Shown: positions 1 through 8,983, counted from the stretch's first letter. The stretch is 64,000 bases of DNA from Thermoplasmata archaeon (GCA_015063135.1 SUTA01000007.1:35525-99524), one strand, 5' to 3'. Numbers and translations: made by a program. Notes: generated by a model from the letters alone, not told the origin.

Positions 1-459
1 GTTGGCATCGCACATGGCGACGATCGGGATTCCCAGGTTCAGGGCCTCGTTGAGGGCCTGCTTGTCCGCGGAGGGGTCGGTGACGACCAGGACCTCGGGC
101 TCGATGAACACGGGGTTCGCGGGGTTGGTGAGGGTACCGGGGACGAAACGGCCGGCGAACGCGGGGGCGCCGATAGCCTTGGAGAACTCCCTGGCGGGCT
201 TCTGGCCGTACTGCCTGGCGGAGACGACGAGGACCCTCTTGGGGTCGTAGCGGGCGAGGAACGCGGCGGCGGCCCTGATCCTCTCGTCGGTCTTCTTGAC
301 GTCCAGGACGTACAGTCCGTCCTGCCTGACCTTGTAGATGAAGTCCTTCATGTCGGCGGATTTCTGCTGGGTTCCGATGTGGACACCGGAGGTGAGGTAG
401 ATGTCCTCGGCGACGAGCAGGTCTGCGCCTATGGTCGTTTCAAATTCTTCTTCTGCCAT
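1..459 (-). CDS. rps2: 30S ribosomal protein S2, archaeal (C-terminus cut by window edge)
   Basis: Small-subunit ribosomal protein. From the ATG at 459 the protein begins [20 protein letters not shown] and carries the S2 signatures [22 protein letters not shown] and FVPGTLTNP. About 152 residues are visible; the C-terminus lies off the left edge. It follows rpoK on the same strand after 11 nt, an archaeal rpoK-rps2 arrangement, so the two are probably co-transcribed. Confidence 0.95.
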   Translation of the reverse strand, partial: MAEEEFETTIGADLLVAEDIYLTSGVHIGTQQKSADMKDFIYKVRQDGLYVLDVKKTDERIRAAAAFLARYDPKRVLVVSARQYGQKPAREFSKAIGAPAFAGRFVPGTLTNPANPVFIEPEVLVVTDPSADKQALNEALNLGIPIVAMCDAN

Positions 460-470
460 TGTGATTCCTC

Positions 471-641
471 TCAGTTCTTGACGACGGTGATCGGGACGAG
501 GTCCTGTGCGAACTCCAGCTCGGCGATGTCGATCGGGTCGAGCATGTCCTCAGGATAATCTACCAGGACAGGGGCTCCGTAGGAGATCTGCAGTGCCCTG
601 GATCCGATGATCCTAGCTTTCTCAAACCTAGTGTACTTCAT
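471..641 (-). CDS. rpoK: DNA-directed RNA polymerase subunit K
   Basis: A 56-residue archaeal/eukaryotic-type RNA polymerase subunit (Rpb6/omega equivalent). The family core [26 protein letters not shown] is nearly the whole protein. ATG at 641, TGA stop at 471-473. A GGTGA ribosome-binding motif precedes the start, and an AT-rich TATA-like box lies at 681-690. It leads the short rpoK-rps2 unit. Confidence 0.95.
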   Translation of the reverse strand: MKYTRFEKARIIGSRALQISYGAPVLVDYPEDMLDPIDIAELEFAQDLVPITVVKN

Positions 642-680
642 ATGAGTCACCGTTCCAATGGGTTCCCGCTAACCTCACCT

Positions 681-690
681 TATTAATAAA
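681..690 (-). promoter_or_regulatory. TATA-like box for rpoK-rps2
   Basis: TTTATTAATA read on the minus strand, centred about 44 nt before the rpoK ATG, which implies a short leader of roughly 17 nt with an SD motif. Prediction from sequence only. Confidence 0.45.
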
Positions 691-804
691 CATTTCCCGC
701 CCTACCTTATTTTGTCTGTTAGTTAAAACCTCAACAAACGCGCGCGCGAGGGATAACGGTGTTAATCCGCCATGTTTTTCTATCCGTGGGAGCATGGGCC
801 CCGT

Positions 805-1305
805 ATGTCCGAGAAGCTCAGGGAATGCGCAGCGGCCTTCTTCCGCGCCACAGGCAAGGACGTCACGACAGCGGACGGCTTCGTCATGGGCATCTCCCTG
901 GAGCTCAAGTGGATGCCGCCCTCCGATGCAAAACGCCTGCTGGCACTCATGGTCAAGGCCGGTGTCCTGGAGCAGCGCGACGGGTACGTGAGGCCTGCCT
1001 CGGACCTCAGCGGGATGGACGTCCCCATGGCGTACCGCCCCGCTCCGACGATCCTCGAGGAGCCCGTTCCGGCGCCCGCCCCTGCGAAGAAGGAGGCGCC
1101 CGCCGACATGTTCCATGTCCTGATGGATGCGGCCGTCTCCGCTGGGATGGAGCGCAAGGACTTCGTGCAGGGATCCAACAGGATATCGCGCGACCTGAAC
1201 ATCGACATAGCCGCGGCTGCCCTGATAGTCCTGAGGGACAACGGGATCGAGGCATCGTCCTACGTGGACGATGTGTACAACTCGATCCTGATCGCTCCTT
1301 CCTGA
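805..1305 (+). CDS. DUF2240 family protein
   Basis: 166-residue archaeal protein of unknown function. The N-terminal part (ECAAAFFRATGKDV, LELKWMPPSDAKRLL, VKAGVLEQRDGYVRP) has the look of the DUF2240 family, in which a conserved helical/winged region precedes a proline-rich linker and a C-terminal helical segment. An ATG at 772 would add 11 residues; I prefer 805 because the family homology starts there. TGA stop at 1303-1305. It converges on aMBF1 with a 14 nt overlap. Confidence 0.7.
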   Translation: MSEKLRECAAAFFRATGKDVTTADGFVMGISLELKWMPPSDAKRLLALMVKAGVLEQRDGYVRPASDLSGMDVPMAYRPAPTILEEPVPAPAPAKKEAPADMFHVLMDAAVSAGMERKDFVQGSNRISRDLNIDIAAAALIVLRDNGIEASSYVDDVYNSILIAPS

Positions 1306-1783
1306 TGAAATTGCCCAGGGTCATCCTGTCGTTGCCGTTCCCGCCGCCGACCTTGCCGCCGCCCTGGACGACCTCGGTCAGCTTGATTCCGAGGGCCTTC
1401 TCGATCTTCTTGATGAGCTTCTCGTCGGGCACGAGGTTGTTGGACTCGATCTTGGCGATGGTGCCCTGCCTCTCCTGGATGGATTCGGCGAACTGCTTCT
1501 GGTCCATGCCCTTGGCGGTGCGGGCGTCCCTGATGGCGCCGCCGTAGTCGTCGATGAGCTCGACGGTGGAGGAGCCTGCGTAGATGTCCTTGGATTTCAT
1601 CCTCTTCTCGCGCCTCTCCAGCCTCTCCTCGATGACCGTGTGGGTCACTGGGGCGCCGCCGGAGGACTGGGCGCGGTAGTCCTCGCCGAACCTGGCACAG
1701 TTGGGGCACACGTTCAGCCTAGATCCCTCGACGATGACCGTCCTGGTGGAGGGCACGTCCTTTCCGCACATCTCGCACAACAT
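1292..1783 (-). CDS. mbf1: Archaeal multiprotein bridging factor aMBF1
   Basis: 163-residue transcription/translation-associated factor. An N-terminal zinc ribbon (MLCEMCGKDVPS, then CPNCARFG) is followed by a linker and a Cro/C1-type HTH (IRDARTAKGMDQKQFAESI, TIAKIESNNLVPDEKLIKKI). The family normally ends just after the TLGNFIRK motif. Here the next codon but one is CGA (1292-1294); without a stop there the frame would run about 95 codons antisense through the DUF2240 gene. A TATA box at 1806-1815 places the transcription start at the ATG, so the mRNA is probably leaderless. Confidence 0.9.
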
Positions 1784-1805
1784 GAATCCACCCAAGTTTG
1801 TGCAC

Positions 1806-1815
1806 GTATAAATAC
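1806..1815 (-). promoter_or_regulatory. TATA box for aMBF1 (leaderless)
   Basis: GTATTTATAC on the minus strand, centred 27-28 nt before the aMBF1 ATG at 1783. That spacing is the archaeal TATA-to-start distance, so the start codon should be at or next to the 5' end of the mRNA. Confidence 0.55.
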
Positions 1816-1858
1816 GCAACCACGCGCCAGCATGCGCGCCGAGGTTACGCGCGAACGA

Positions 1859-1868
1859 TTTATATAAA
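1859..1868 (+). promoter_or_regulatory. TATA box for PAN (leaderless)
   Basis: TTTATATAAA centred 25 nt upstream of the PAN ATG at 1889, again predicting a leaderless transcript. It lies back-to-back with the aMBF1 promoter in a 105-nt divergent spacer. Confidence 0.6.
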
Positions 1869-1888
1869 AGACCTATCATCCCCACGTT

Positions 1889-3103
1889 ATGGCCGTCGAC
1901 AGTACCATGGCCGAGGAAGTCTCGGAACTGAAAGCCAAGATCGTCAGCCTCGAGGAGAGGAACGTGAAGCTCATGGAGGACCTCCAGAACGCGGAGGTCG
2001 AGAAGAAGTACTCCGAGAGCGAGGTTTTCAGGCTGAAGAAGGACATCACCAGGATGAGGAACGAGCTGGAGAGGCTGAAGAGCCCGCCGCTCATAATCGC
2101 CTCAGTCCGCGATGTCCTTCCCAATAGCCGCGTCGTCGTCAAGAGCTCCACGGGACCCGATTTCCTGGTCTCCGTGTCCGAGTACGTGCCCATGGAGGAC
2201 CTCATCCCCGGGGCCAGGGTCTCCCTCAACAAGCAGACCCTATCCATCATGGATGTCCTGCCCACTCCCGTGGACGTCGTGGTCTCCGGAGCGGAGATCG
2301 TCGACAAGCCCGACATCACGTACGACGACATCGGTGGCCTGAAGGACCAGATGCTCGAGCTCCGCGAGGCCGTAGAGGACCCGCTGCTCAGGCCCGAGCT
2401 CTACGCTAAGGTCGGAATCGAGCCCCCGAAGGGAGTGCTCCTGGTCGGTCCACCGGGCACCGGCAAGACCCTGATGGCCAAGGCAGTGGCCAACGCCACC
2501 CAGGCGACGTTCATCAGGATGGTCGGCTCCGAGCTCGTCCAGAAGTACATAGGAGAGGGAGCCAGGCTCGTCCGCGAGCTGTTCCAGATGGCCAAGGAGA
2601 AGGCCCCCAGCATCATATTCATCGACGAGCTGGACTCCGTCGGTGCCAAGAGGCTCGACGTGACCACATCCGGCGACAGGGAGGTCCAGAGGACCCTGAT
2701 GCAGCTCCTGAGCGAGCTGGATGGGTTCACCCCCACCAGCGACGTCAAGATCATCGGCGCCACCAACAGGCCCGACATCCTGGACGACGCGCTCCTCAGG
2801 CCCGGCAGGTTCGACAGGATCATCGAGGTCGGCCTCCCCGACAAGGACGGCAGGGCCCAGATCTTCAGCATCCACATCGCCCATATGAGCATCGACGATA
2901 GCGTCACAGCGGAAAAGCTCGCCGCGATGACGGAGGGCGCATCCGGAGCCATCATCAAGAGTGTCTGCACCGAGGCCGGAATGTTGGCCATCCGCGACGG
3001 CCGTGACACGGTCACCATGGACGACTTCGTCAACGCCAATAAGAAGGTCGAGGAGGCGGGACGCAACAAGACGACCCCCGCTCCGGCCACGATGTTTGGA
3101 TGA
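1889..3103 (+). CDS. pan: Proteasome-activating nucleotidase (AAA+ ATPase)
   Basis: 404 residues; hexameric unfoldase that feeds the 20S proteasome. An N-terminal coiled coil (about 8-60) is followed by an OB-like domain and an AAA+ domain with Walker A GPPGTGKT (near residue 190), Walker B IIFIDELDSV and the RPGRFDR arginine-finger region. The C-terminal tripeptide is MFG: a hydrophobic-Phe-X ending where PAN normally has hydrophobic-Tyr-X for docking into the alpha ring. TGA stop, followed by a GC hairpin at 3125-3143. Confidence 0.95.
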   Translation: MAVDSTMAEEVSELKAKIVSLEERNVKLMEDLQNAEVEKKYSESEVFRLKKDITRMRNELERLKSPPLIIASVRDVLPNSRVVVKSSTGPDFLVSVSEYVPMEDLIPGARVSLNKQTLSIMDVLPTPVDVVVSGAEIVDKPDITYDDIGGLKDQMLELREAVEDPLLRPELYAKVGIEPPKGVLLVGPPGTGKTLMAKAVANATQATFIRMVGSELVQKYIGEGARLVRELFQMAKEKAPSIIFIDELDSVGAKRLDVTTSGDREVQRTLMQLLSELDGFTPTSDVKIIGATNRPDILDDALLRPGRFDRIIEVGLPDKDGRAQIFSIHIAHMSIDDSVTAEKLAAMTEGASGAIIKSVCTEAGMLAIRDGRDTVTMDDFVNANKKVEEAGRNKTTPAPATMFG

Positions 3104-3124
3104 CCGGACGGTAAAACAATCAAA

Positions 3125-3143
3125 GGAGGGGCATGGCCCCTCC
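3125..3143. terminator. GC hairpin between convergent PAN and GPN GTPase
   Basis: GGAGGGGC and GCCCCTCC pair over 8 bp around an ATG tri-loop, 21 nt after the PAN stop and 26 nt before the GTPase stop on the other strand. It is symmetric, so it could act for both genes. One of a family of similar hairpins in the window. Confidence 0.55.
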
Positions 3144-3169
3144 GCTTCATTCTATATGTGTCAGAGGGG

Positions 3170-3934
3170 TCATTCCCTCTCGTTGTCCTCTCCGCCGAAG
3201 AACGTGAGCTGCGATGCGGCGTAGATGTCCTCCAGGCCCATCCAGGCCTCTGCGGAGACGGCCCTGATGCCGCCGAACACGCCCATGTTCTCCATGGCCT
3301 TGAACAGCTCTATGCCCACCACGGACTGGGGGTCGGAATCGGCGTCCAGGAGGTCGCCGTACAGGGCGTCGGACTGGGAGTACCAGTCGAGCATCCTCTG
3401 CTGGTCGTCCTCGGTCAGCGTGTCGCACTTGGAGAGCAGGTTGATCATGGGGATCTGGAGCCTGAACTGAACCAGCGCACCCAGGGTCATGGCGGAGATG
3501 AACCCGTTGGGGGTCCTGCAGAGGGACGGGTCAGAGAGGTATGCCAGCATGGAATCCTCCTTCCCGAACGCGTTGACGGTCAGGTTCGAGGACTCCCTGA
3601 AGGCGAAGAGCTCAAGCTGCCCAGGGGTGTCCACCAGGACGTAGTCGGTGACGTACGTGGAGAGCACCTCGATCATCTTCCTGATGTTGACCGCCATGAG
3701 GTCGGCGGCCACAATCTGGGCGCCGTTCGGGCCGAGGGAGTACTCCTCCATGACCTCGGCCAGGTTGATCCATTCCCTTATGTCGATGTCGGGCTCGTAG
3801 GGCAGGGTCTCCGCCCCGGGATCCATGTTCACGGCGATGCAATCTACGCCCGCATCGTCCAGCCACTGCTTGTACGCGCCCACGAGGGTGCTTTTGCCGC
3901 TTCCCGCGGTACCCACGAAGAAAATGTTCTTCAT
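3170..3934 (-). CDS. GPN-loop GTPase (ATP/GTP-binding protein)
   Basis: 254 residues. P-loop GTAGSGKST directly after MKNIFFV and the family-defining GPN motif in EYSLGPNGAQIV. Homologous eukaryotic Gpn proteins act in RNA polymerase assembly; the archaeal role is unproven. The upstream ATG at 3964 would add 10 residues, but the TATA-like box centred near 3973 puts the transcript start at about 3946, which favours 3934. TGA stop. Confidence 0.85.
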   Translation of the reverse strand: MKNIFFVGTAGSGKSTLVGAYKQWLDDAGVDCIAVNMDPGAETLPYEPDIDIREWINLAEVMEEYSLGPNGAQIVAADLMAVNIRKMIEVLSTYVTDYVLVDTPGQLELFAFRESSNLTVNAFGKEDSMLAYLSDPSLCRTPNGFISAMTLGALVQFRLQIPMINLLSKCDTLTEDDQQRMLDWYSQSDALYGDLLDADSDPQSVVGIELFKAMENMGVFGGIRAVSAEAWMGLEDIYAASQLTFFGGEDNERE

Positions 3935-3965
3935 ACGCCTCTCCCAGACCCTCTCTATGGACAAT

Positions 3966-3978
3966 CTAATTAAAATAG
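3966..3978. promoter_or_regulatory. Shared divergent TATA region (GPN GTPase / DUF998 gene)
   Basis: CTAATTAAAATAG lies between two divergent genes. On the plus strand it is centred 26 nt before the ATG at 3997 (leaderless); on the minus strand it predicts a short leader for the GTPase. Confidence 0.5.
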
Positions 3979-3996
3979 TAAGTCATTGGCGGGACC

Positions 3997-4566
3997 ATGA
4001 CTGATAATAAAGGCAGCCAGTCTGTGGTCGCCGCCGCAGGCATCATCGGAGCCTTCGCGTTCTGCGTTCTCTGGATGATCGCGGTATTCGCGGACCCCTC
4101 CTGGACCTTCGGGGATAATACCATCTCCGATCTCGGCATCTCCGAGTCCGAGACCGCGAAGGTTGCGATCACCATCGGCTGCATAATAACCGGAGCCGTC
4201 ATGGCTCTCTTCGGCATTGGAAAGGCCTGGAACGGCAAGTCCGCCATCGCTGCGGCAGGCGTATTCATCTGCATGGCAGGGATTTTCCTGGCCCTCATCG
4301 GCGTCTTCAACAAGGACGTCGGAGACATCCACAAGTTCATCGCCTGTCTGTTCTTCATCTGCGCGATCCTCGGCATCGTCATCGGTGCCATCGGGGACTA
4401 CAAGATCGGGAACAGCCTCTTCGCCGCCACCGCGGGCGGGCTCGTCGTGATCGCATTCGCATCCTACTTCATACTGTCCTGCGCCGGATGGGAGGTCATA
4501 TCCGTCATCTGCATCCTCGCCTGGTTCGTCATCGACTGCATCAAGGTCGGCCTGGGCAAGTGTTAA
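3997..4566 (+). CDS. DUF998-like six-helix membrane protein
   Basis: 189 residues, almost entirely hydrophobic, with about six transmembrane segments. The stretch DNTISDLGISE after the first helix matches the conserved N-x-ISDLG signature of the DUF998 family. No catalytic motif is obvious and the function is unknown. TAA stop. Probably co-transcribed with the next membrane protein 31 nt downstream. Confidence 0.65.
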   Translation: MTDNKGSQSVVAAAGIIGAFAFCVLWMIAVFADPSWTFGDNTISDLGISESETAKVAITIGCIITGAVMALFGIGKAWNGKSAIAAAGVFICMAGIFLALIGVFNKDVGDIHKFIACLFFICAILGIVIGAIGDYKIGNSLFAATAGGLVVIAFASYFILSCAGWEVISVICILAWFVIDCIKVGLGKC

Positions 4567-4597
4567 AAAAGGCAAGTGAGTACAAGGGTTGGTTAAC

Positions 4598-4966
4598 ATG
4601 GGTGCAATGCCTCAGAAAATGAAGGTCGGCGCTGCCGCCGGTTTCATCGGAGCCATCATCGCTCTGGCCATCATGGCCTACAACTGGGATGGGTCCTCCG
4701 ATTCGATCTACGCCGTCGGGCTCGACATGCTCGTCGCCATGGCGTTCTTCGCCGCAGCGGGTACCTTCATGAAATACAGTCCTGTGCAGGGATCCACGAT
4801 GCCGGTCCTCTCGGCCCTGGCCATCGCGTTCACAATCATCGCCCAGATTTACGGGGCGTTCGAGATCTGGCAGACCATCATCCTCCTCATCGTCGGAGCC
4901 GTCTGCCTGCTCTGCGCAGCCTGTCCCACCGTCGCCGGCTGGGTCGACGGCAACAGGAAAGTCTGA
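4598..4966 (+). CDS. Small four-helix membrane protein, unknown function
   Basis: 122 residues with about four hydrophobic segments and a charged C-terminus (VDGNRKV). I do not recognise a family. The ATG at 4598 follows the DUF998 gene by 31 nt, suggesting an operon. TGA stop, followed by a GC hairpin at 4976-4991. Confidence 0.6.
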   Translation: MGAMPQKMKVGAAAGFIGAIIALAIMAYNWDGSSDSIYAVGLDMLVAMAFFAAAGTFMKYSPVQGSTMPVLSALAIAFTIIAQIYGAFEIWQTIILLIVGAVCLLCAACPTVAGWVDGNRKV

Positions 4967-4975
4967 AACACTAAC

Positions 4976-4991
4976 AGGGGCTACGGCCCCT
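4976..4991 (+). terminator. GC hairpin after the membrane-protein pair
   Basis: AGGGGC/GCCCCT stem with a TACG loop, 9 nt after the TGA stop, followed by a weakly T-rich run. Same design as the hairpin after PAN. Confidence 0.5.
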
Positions 4992-5102
4992 ACATTCTTG
5001 TATTTAATTCTTGACAGGTTCCAGCATCCACTCTACCTATATCATGGTTGAAAGTCGTTTTTTTCAACAATTATTTAGGGAAGTGCCATATAGAGTATAA
5101 TA

Positions 5103-5125
5103 AAGATTCAAAAAGTTTAAATCTT
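5103..5125. promoter_or_regulatory. Inverted repeat overlapping the ribK promoter (candidate RbkR operator)
   Basis: AAGATTCAAA and TTTAAATCTT form a 10-bp inverted repeat (one mismatch) around AAG. The right arm contains a TATA-like TTTAAAT centred about 27 nt before the ribK ATG, so protein bound here should block initiation. The downstream product has an N-terminal helix-turn-helix, so autoregulation is a reasonable inference. Confidence 0.45.
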
Positions 5126-5145
5126 AAAATACAGAATTGTTGAGT

Positions 5146-5802
5146 ATGGATGAGAAGTACTCATTCGCGTTGAGGAAGTTGGCGCTCATGGGTGCGGTGG
5201 ATGATTACGTCGCCATATCCAGCCGCGAGCTGGGCGATGCCCTTGAGATGAGTCAGCAGTCCGCCTCCAAACGCATCCTCGAGCTGCTGGACGAGAAGCT
5301 CATCGTCCGCGATCTCGGAGCTAGAAGGCAGCGCATCAAGCTGACCCCCAGGGGCATCGATGAGCTCAAGAAAGAGTACAACGAATACCGCATCATCTTC
5401 GAGACCTCTGACCACATGACCATCCACGGGACGGTCGCATCCGGGATGGGCGAGGGCGGCTATTACATCTGCCAGAACGGCTACATGGTCCAGTTCCAGA
5501 ACAAGCTCGGGTTCACACCCTTCGAGGGCACCCTGAACGTCAAGGTTGACGTGGAGGACGTCGGCAAGCTGGACTTCATCGGCAAATCGTCGGGCATCGT
5601 CATCAACGGGTTCTCGAGCGAGGGCCGCAGCTTCGGGAACGTCATCGCCTACAGGGCCAAGATCCGCAACATGGAGTGCGCCATCGTGGTACCGGAGAGG
5701 TCCCATTACGTGGACACCCTCGAGGTCATCTGCCCATACCATCTGAGGAGGACGCTGAGCCTCAACGACGGCGACAAAATCGATGTCAGGATAAACTCCC
5801 GA
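5146..5802 (+). CDS. ribK: CTP-dependent riboflavin kinase with N-terminal winged helix (RbkR type)
   Basis: 218 residues. The N-terminal 85 form a winged HTH (SSRELGDALEMSQQSASKRIL, then KLTPRGIDELKKEY); the C-terminal part is the archaeal CTP-dependent riboflavin kinase fold (TVASGMGEGGYYI, LGFTPFEGTLNV, IICPYHLRRTLSLNDGDKIDV with the last words as family landmarks). Such fusions act as both FMN-forming enzyme and riboflavin-gene regulator. The protein ends naturally at DVRINS followed by CGA (5800-5802), and a terminator-like hairpin starts at the next base. A standard-code reading adds 43 nonsense residues antisense to purQ. Confidence 0.88.
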
Positions 5803-5819
5803 GCGGGCGATGCGCCCGC
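5803..5819 (+). terminator. GC hairpin directly after the ribK CGA
   Basis: GCGGGCG and CGCCCGC pair over 7 bp around an ATG loop, beginning at the base after the CGA codon. Its position supports the CGA as the true end of ribK. Confidence 0.55.
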
Positions 5820-5836
5820 CCGGGGAAACCGTTTCT

Positions 5837-6655
5837 TCAGAGTTTTTCCAGGTACTTCATCGCGGACTCGAAGATGGCCCTGCCGTCCCCGATCTCGCTG
5901 GAGTAGCCTCTCGTCCAGTCCGCGTGGGTGAACCTCGTCATGACCCTCTCGGGATGGGGCATCATGCCCAGAACGTTCCCGGCGGGGTTGCATATGCCGG
6001 CGATGTCCGAGGGGGACCCGTTGGGGTTCCATGGGTAGACGGCATCGGAGCCGTCGGGGCAGACGTACCTGAACACGACCTGGTCGTTGTCCTCCAGCTT
6101 CTGGACGAAGTCCGGGTCGTTGCTGAGCAGCTTCCCCTCGGCGTGGGCGGAGGGGATGGACAGCAGCGCCTTGGAGGGGATCTCCGAGGTGAACAGGCAC
6201 TTGCCGCGGTTGTCGTTCCTGAGGACGGTGGGGCGGCACTCGAACCTCCCGGAGTCGTTGTTGTAGAGGGCGGCGGTGGGGGCATCGGTCATGGTCTGCT
6301 CCATCGCGGGGAGCAGCCCGAGCTCCACCAGGATCTGGAACCCGTTGCACACGCCGATGACCGGCTTGCCGGACTCCACGAACCTCTTTACGTCCCCTCC
6401 GATGGCGGCCCTTATCCTGGCTGCGAATATTGCGCCCGCGCGGACGTAGTCGCCCGCGGAGAATCCGCCGGGGAAGGCGAGGATGTCGTAGTCCTCGAGG
6501 CTCCTGCGGAGGGCCGCGGGGGCCTGGCCGGTGAGCTGCTTCAGGTGGACCTTCTCCGCCTGGGCTCCGAGCATGGAGAAGGCGTTGGCCATCTCGTCCT
6601 CGCAGTTCGTTCCCTCTATCCTTATGACGCATACCTTGGCGTCCTGGGGCTTCAT
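5837..6655 (-). CDS. purQ: Phosphoribosylformylglycinamidine synthase, glutaminase subunit
   Basis: 272 residues; class I glutamine amidotransferase that supplies ammonia to PurL in the fourth step of purine synthesis. Nucleophile Cys in VIGVCNGFQIL, His in MMPHPERV. It is longer than the about 230 residues of many PurQ. The ATG overlaps the purL stop as ATGA. TGA stop at 5837-5839. Confidence 0.93.
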   Translation of the reverse strand: MKPQDAKVCVIRIEGTNCEDEMANAFSMLGAQAEKVHLKQLTGQAPAALRRSLEDYDILAFPGGFSAGDYVRAGAIFAARIRAAIGGDVKRFVESGKPVIGVCNGFQILVELGLLPAMEQTMTDAPTAALYNNDSGRFECRPTVLRNDNRGKCLFTSEIPSKALLSIPSAHAEGKLLSNDPDFVQKLEDNDQVVFRYVCPDGSDAVYPWNPNGSPSDIAGICNPAGNVLGMMPHPERVMTRFTHADWTRGYSSEIGDGRAIFESAMKYLEKL

Positions 6656-8979
6656 TGCTTCCCACCTCCCATGATGTTCCATATGGGGTCGTTCCAGGCG
6701 GCCCTCATCTCCTCCAGCGGGATCCTGGTCCCGTTGTCCTTTATGTGCAGGCCGGCGCCCTTGGTGATGCCCAGGAGGGTCGCGTCGCCGCCCATGATCT
6801 CGGTGAACCTGGTGACGTCCTTGCCGTCGACCTCCGCGATCCAGCGGGTGCAGCTCTCGGAGTACAGCGCCCTCTGCAGGGGCAGGTCGATGCCCGACAT
6901 GTCGATCTCCGCCCCGACCTGGCCCGATATGCACATCTCGGCTACGGCGACGGCTATGCCGCCGTCGGAGCAGTCGTGGCAGCTCAGGACGATGCCCTCG
7001 TCCATTGCGGACAGGAGCTCGTCGGTGATCCTCTTGAGCGCGGGGATGTCCACGGCGGGGACCGCTCCCTCCTTGCCGCCGAACTTGCGGAACAGCAGGG
7101 ATGCGCCCATCTCGTCCCTCGTCCTTCCGATGAGGAAGATGCAGCTGCCGGATTTCTTGAAGTCCGCGGTGACGGCCTTCCTCACGTCGGGTATGATCCC
7201 GCATCCGAGTATCATCGGGGTGGGCAGGATGTGGTGCCCGCCGGGGGCCTCGTTGTACAGGCTAACGTTGCCGGAGGGTATGGGGATGTCGAGCTCCCTG
7301 GCGATCTCGCCGAGGCCCCTGACGGCCTCCCTGAACTCGCCCAGCCTCTCGGGCTTCTCGGGGTTGCCGAAGTTCAGGCAGTCGGTGAACGCGTTGGGCC
7401 TGGCGCCCACGGCGACTAGGTTCCTGCAGGTCTCGTCGATGCAGGCCATCCCGCCCTTGTAGGGGTCGGCCTCGGTGAACCAGGGGTTGCATCCGATGGC
7501 CGCTGCGAGCCCCCTGACGCTGCCAGGGACGGGGATCAGCACGGATGCGTCGCCCGGGCCGGTCTCGTTCATCTCCCCGACCATGGGGTGGATGGCGGTG
7601 GACGCCCTGACCTCGTGGTCGTACTGCCTGATCGCCCACTCCTTGGAGGCGACGTTCAGGTCGGACAGGAGCGCGAGGATGACCTCCCTGTCGGAGGGCA
7701 GCTCGGGGAACTCCTCCCTCTCCTTGGAGGACACGATGGGCATGGAGTAGGGCCTGTTGTAGACCGGGCCCCCGGTGAGGAACTCCAGGTCCATGTCGAA
7801 GATGGGCTCGCCGTCCCAGAACAGGCGGGTGCGCTTCAGGTCCGTCGTCTTCGCGACGGGCACAGCCAGGACGTCCCACATGTCGAATATCTCCAGCACG
7901 GCGTCCACGTTCTCGGGCTTGCAGGTGCACATCATGCGCTCCTGCGACTCGGACACCCATATCTCCCAGGGCGCGAGGCCGGGCTCCTTGAGCGGGACCT
8001 TCTCCAGGTCCACGTCCGCTCCGCAGCCGGCATCCAGCGCCATCTCGCCGATGACGCAGCTAAGGCCGCCGCCGCCCAGGTCCTTCATCCCGGTGATGAG
8101 GTGCTTCTCGTTGACCTCGAAGCATGCGTGCATGACGGGCTCCTTCGTGATGGGGTCCCCCAGCTGGACGGCTCCCCTGGAGTCCTCGTCGGATGTCGCG
8201 GTGAGGTCTGCGGATGCGAAGTTCACGCCGTGTATCCCATCGCGGCCGGTGCGGCCGCCGATGAGGATCATGACCTCCCCGGGGCCCCCGGCGTAGTTCT
8301 TGGCGAGGTCCTTCCTCTTGACGATACCGAGGCAGGCCACGTTGACCAGGCAGTTCCCGGTGTACTTCTCGTCGAAGAAGAACCCGCCGGTGATCGTGGG
8401 GATCCCAACGCGGTTCCCGTAGTCCCTGATCCCGGAGACCACTCCGTTCACCAGGTACCTGGGGTGCTTTATGCCCGGGGGCAGCTCGCCCTTGCGGTCG
8501 ATGGGCCCGAAGCACAGGGGGTCGGCCAGTCCTATGGGCTGCGCGCCCATGCAGACGACGTCCCTCAGGATGCCGCCGATGCCGGTCGCGGCCCCGCCGT
8601 AGGGCTCGATGGCGGATGGGTGGTTGTGGCTCTCGATCCTCAGCGCGTACCCGTAGTCGTCGTCGAAGACCATGACGCCCGCGTCCCCCCTCGAGAGGAC
8701 GTCGTCGCGGTCGATCCCGAAGACGAACTCCTTCAGGATGGGCTTGGAGCTCTTGTAGCAGCAGTGCTCGCTCCATGCCTGGCCAAGGGACTGGAGCTCC
8801 ACGTCTGTGGGGTCCCTGCCCTCCTTCTTGAAGTAGTCGCGGATGACCTTCATCTCGTCCAGCGACAGGCTCAGGCTCATGTCGCGGGAGACCTGCATGA
8901 GCTCGTCGTCCGTGGCGGCGAGCAGCCCCACCTCGTAGAGGGGGAACGGCACGTCGCGCTTCTTCATCAGGTCGGCCAT
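6652..8979 (-). CDS. purL: Phosphoribosylformylglycinamidine synthase, large subunit
   Basis: 775 residues; ATP-dependent FGAM synthase. N-terminal QAWSEHCCYKSSK with the conserved SEHC, the glycine-rich segments ATGIGGILRD and HNHPSAIEPYGGAAT, and duplicated AIRS-like domains (DCSDGGIAVAVAEM in the second half). Second gene of purS-purL-purQ; ATGA overlap with purQ and 4 nt after purS. 775 codons contain no CGA. Confidence 0.95.
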   Translation of the reverse strand: MADLMKKRDVPFPLYEVGLLAATDDELMQVSRDMSLSLSLDEMKVIRDYFKKEGRDPTDVELQSLGQAWSEHCCYKSSKPILKEFVFGIDRDDVLSRGDAGVMVFDDDYGYALRIESHNHPSAIEPYGGAATGIGGILRDVVCMGAQPIGLADPLCFGPIDRKGELPPGIKHPRYLVNGVVSGIRDYGNRVGIPTITGGFFFDEKYTGNCLVNVACLGIVKRKDLAKNYAGGPGEVMILIGGRTGRDGIHGVNFASADLTATSDEDSRGAVQLGDPITKEPVMHACFEVNEKHLITGMKDLGGGGLSCVIGEMALDAGCGADVDLEKVPLKEPGLAPWEIWVSESQERMMCTCKPENVDAVLEIFDMWDVLAVPVAKTTDLKRTRLFWDGEPIFDMDLEFLTGGPVYNRPYSMPIVSSKEREEFPELPSDREVILALLSDLNVASKEWAIRQYDHEVRASTAIHPMVGEMNETGPGDASVLIPVPGSVRGLAAAIGCNPWFTEADPYKGGMACIDETCRNLVAVGARPNAFTDCLNFGNPEKPERLGEFREAVRGLGEIARELDIPIPSGNVSLYNEAPGGHHILPTPMILGCGIIPDVRKAVTADFKKSGSCIFLIGRTRDEMGASLLFRKFGGKEGAVPAVDIPALKRITDELLSAMDEGIVLSCHDCSDGGIAVAVAEMCISGQVGAEIDMSGIDLPLQRALYSESCTRWIAEVDGKDVTRFTEIMGGDATLLGITKGAGLHIKDNGTRIPLEEMRAAWNDPIWNIMGGGKQ

Positions 8980-8983
8980 GGGA

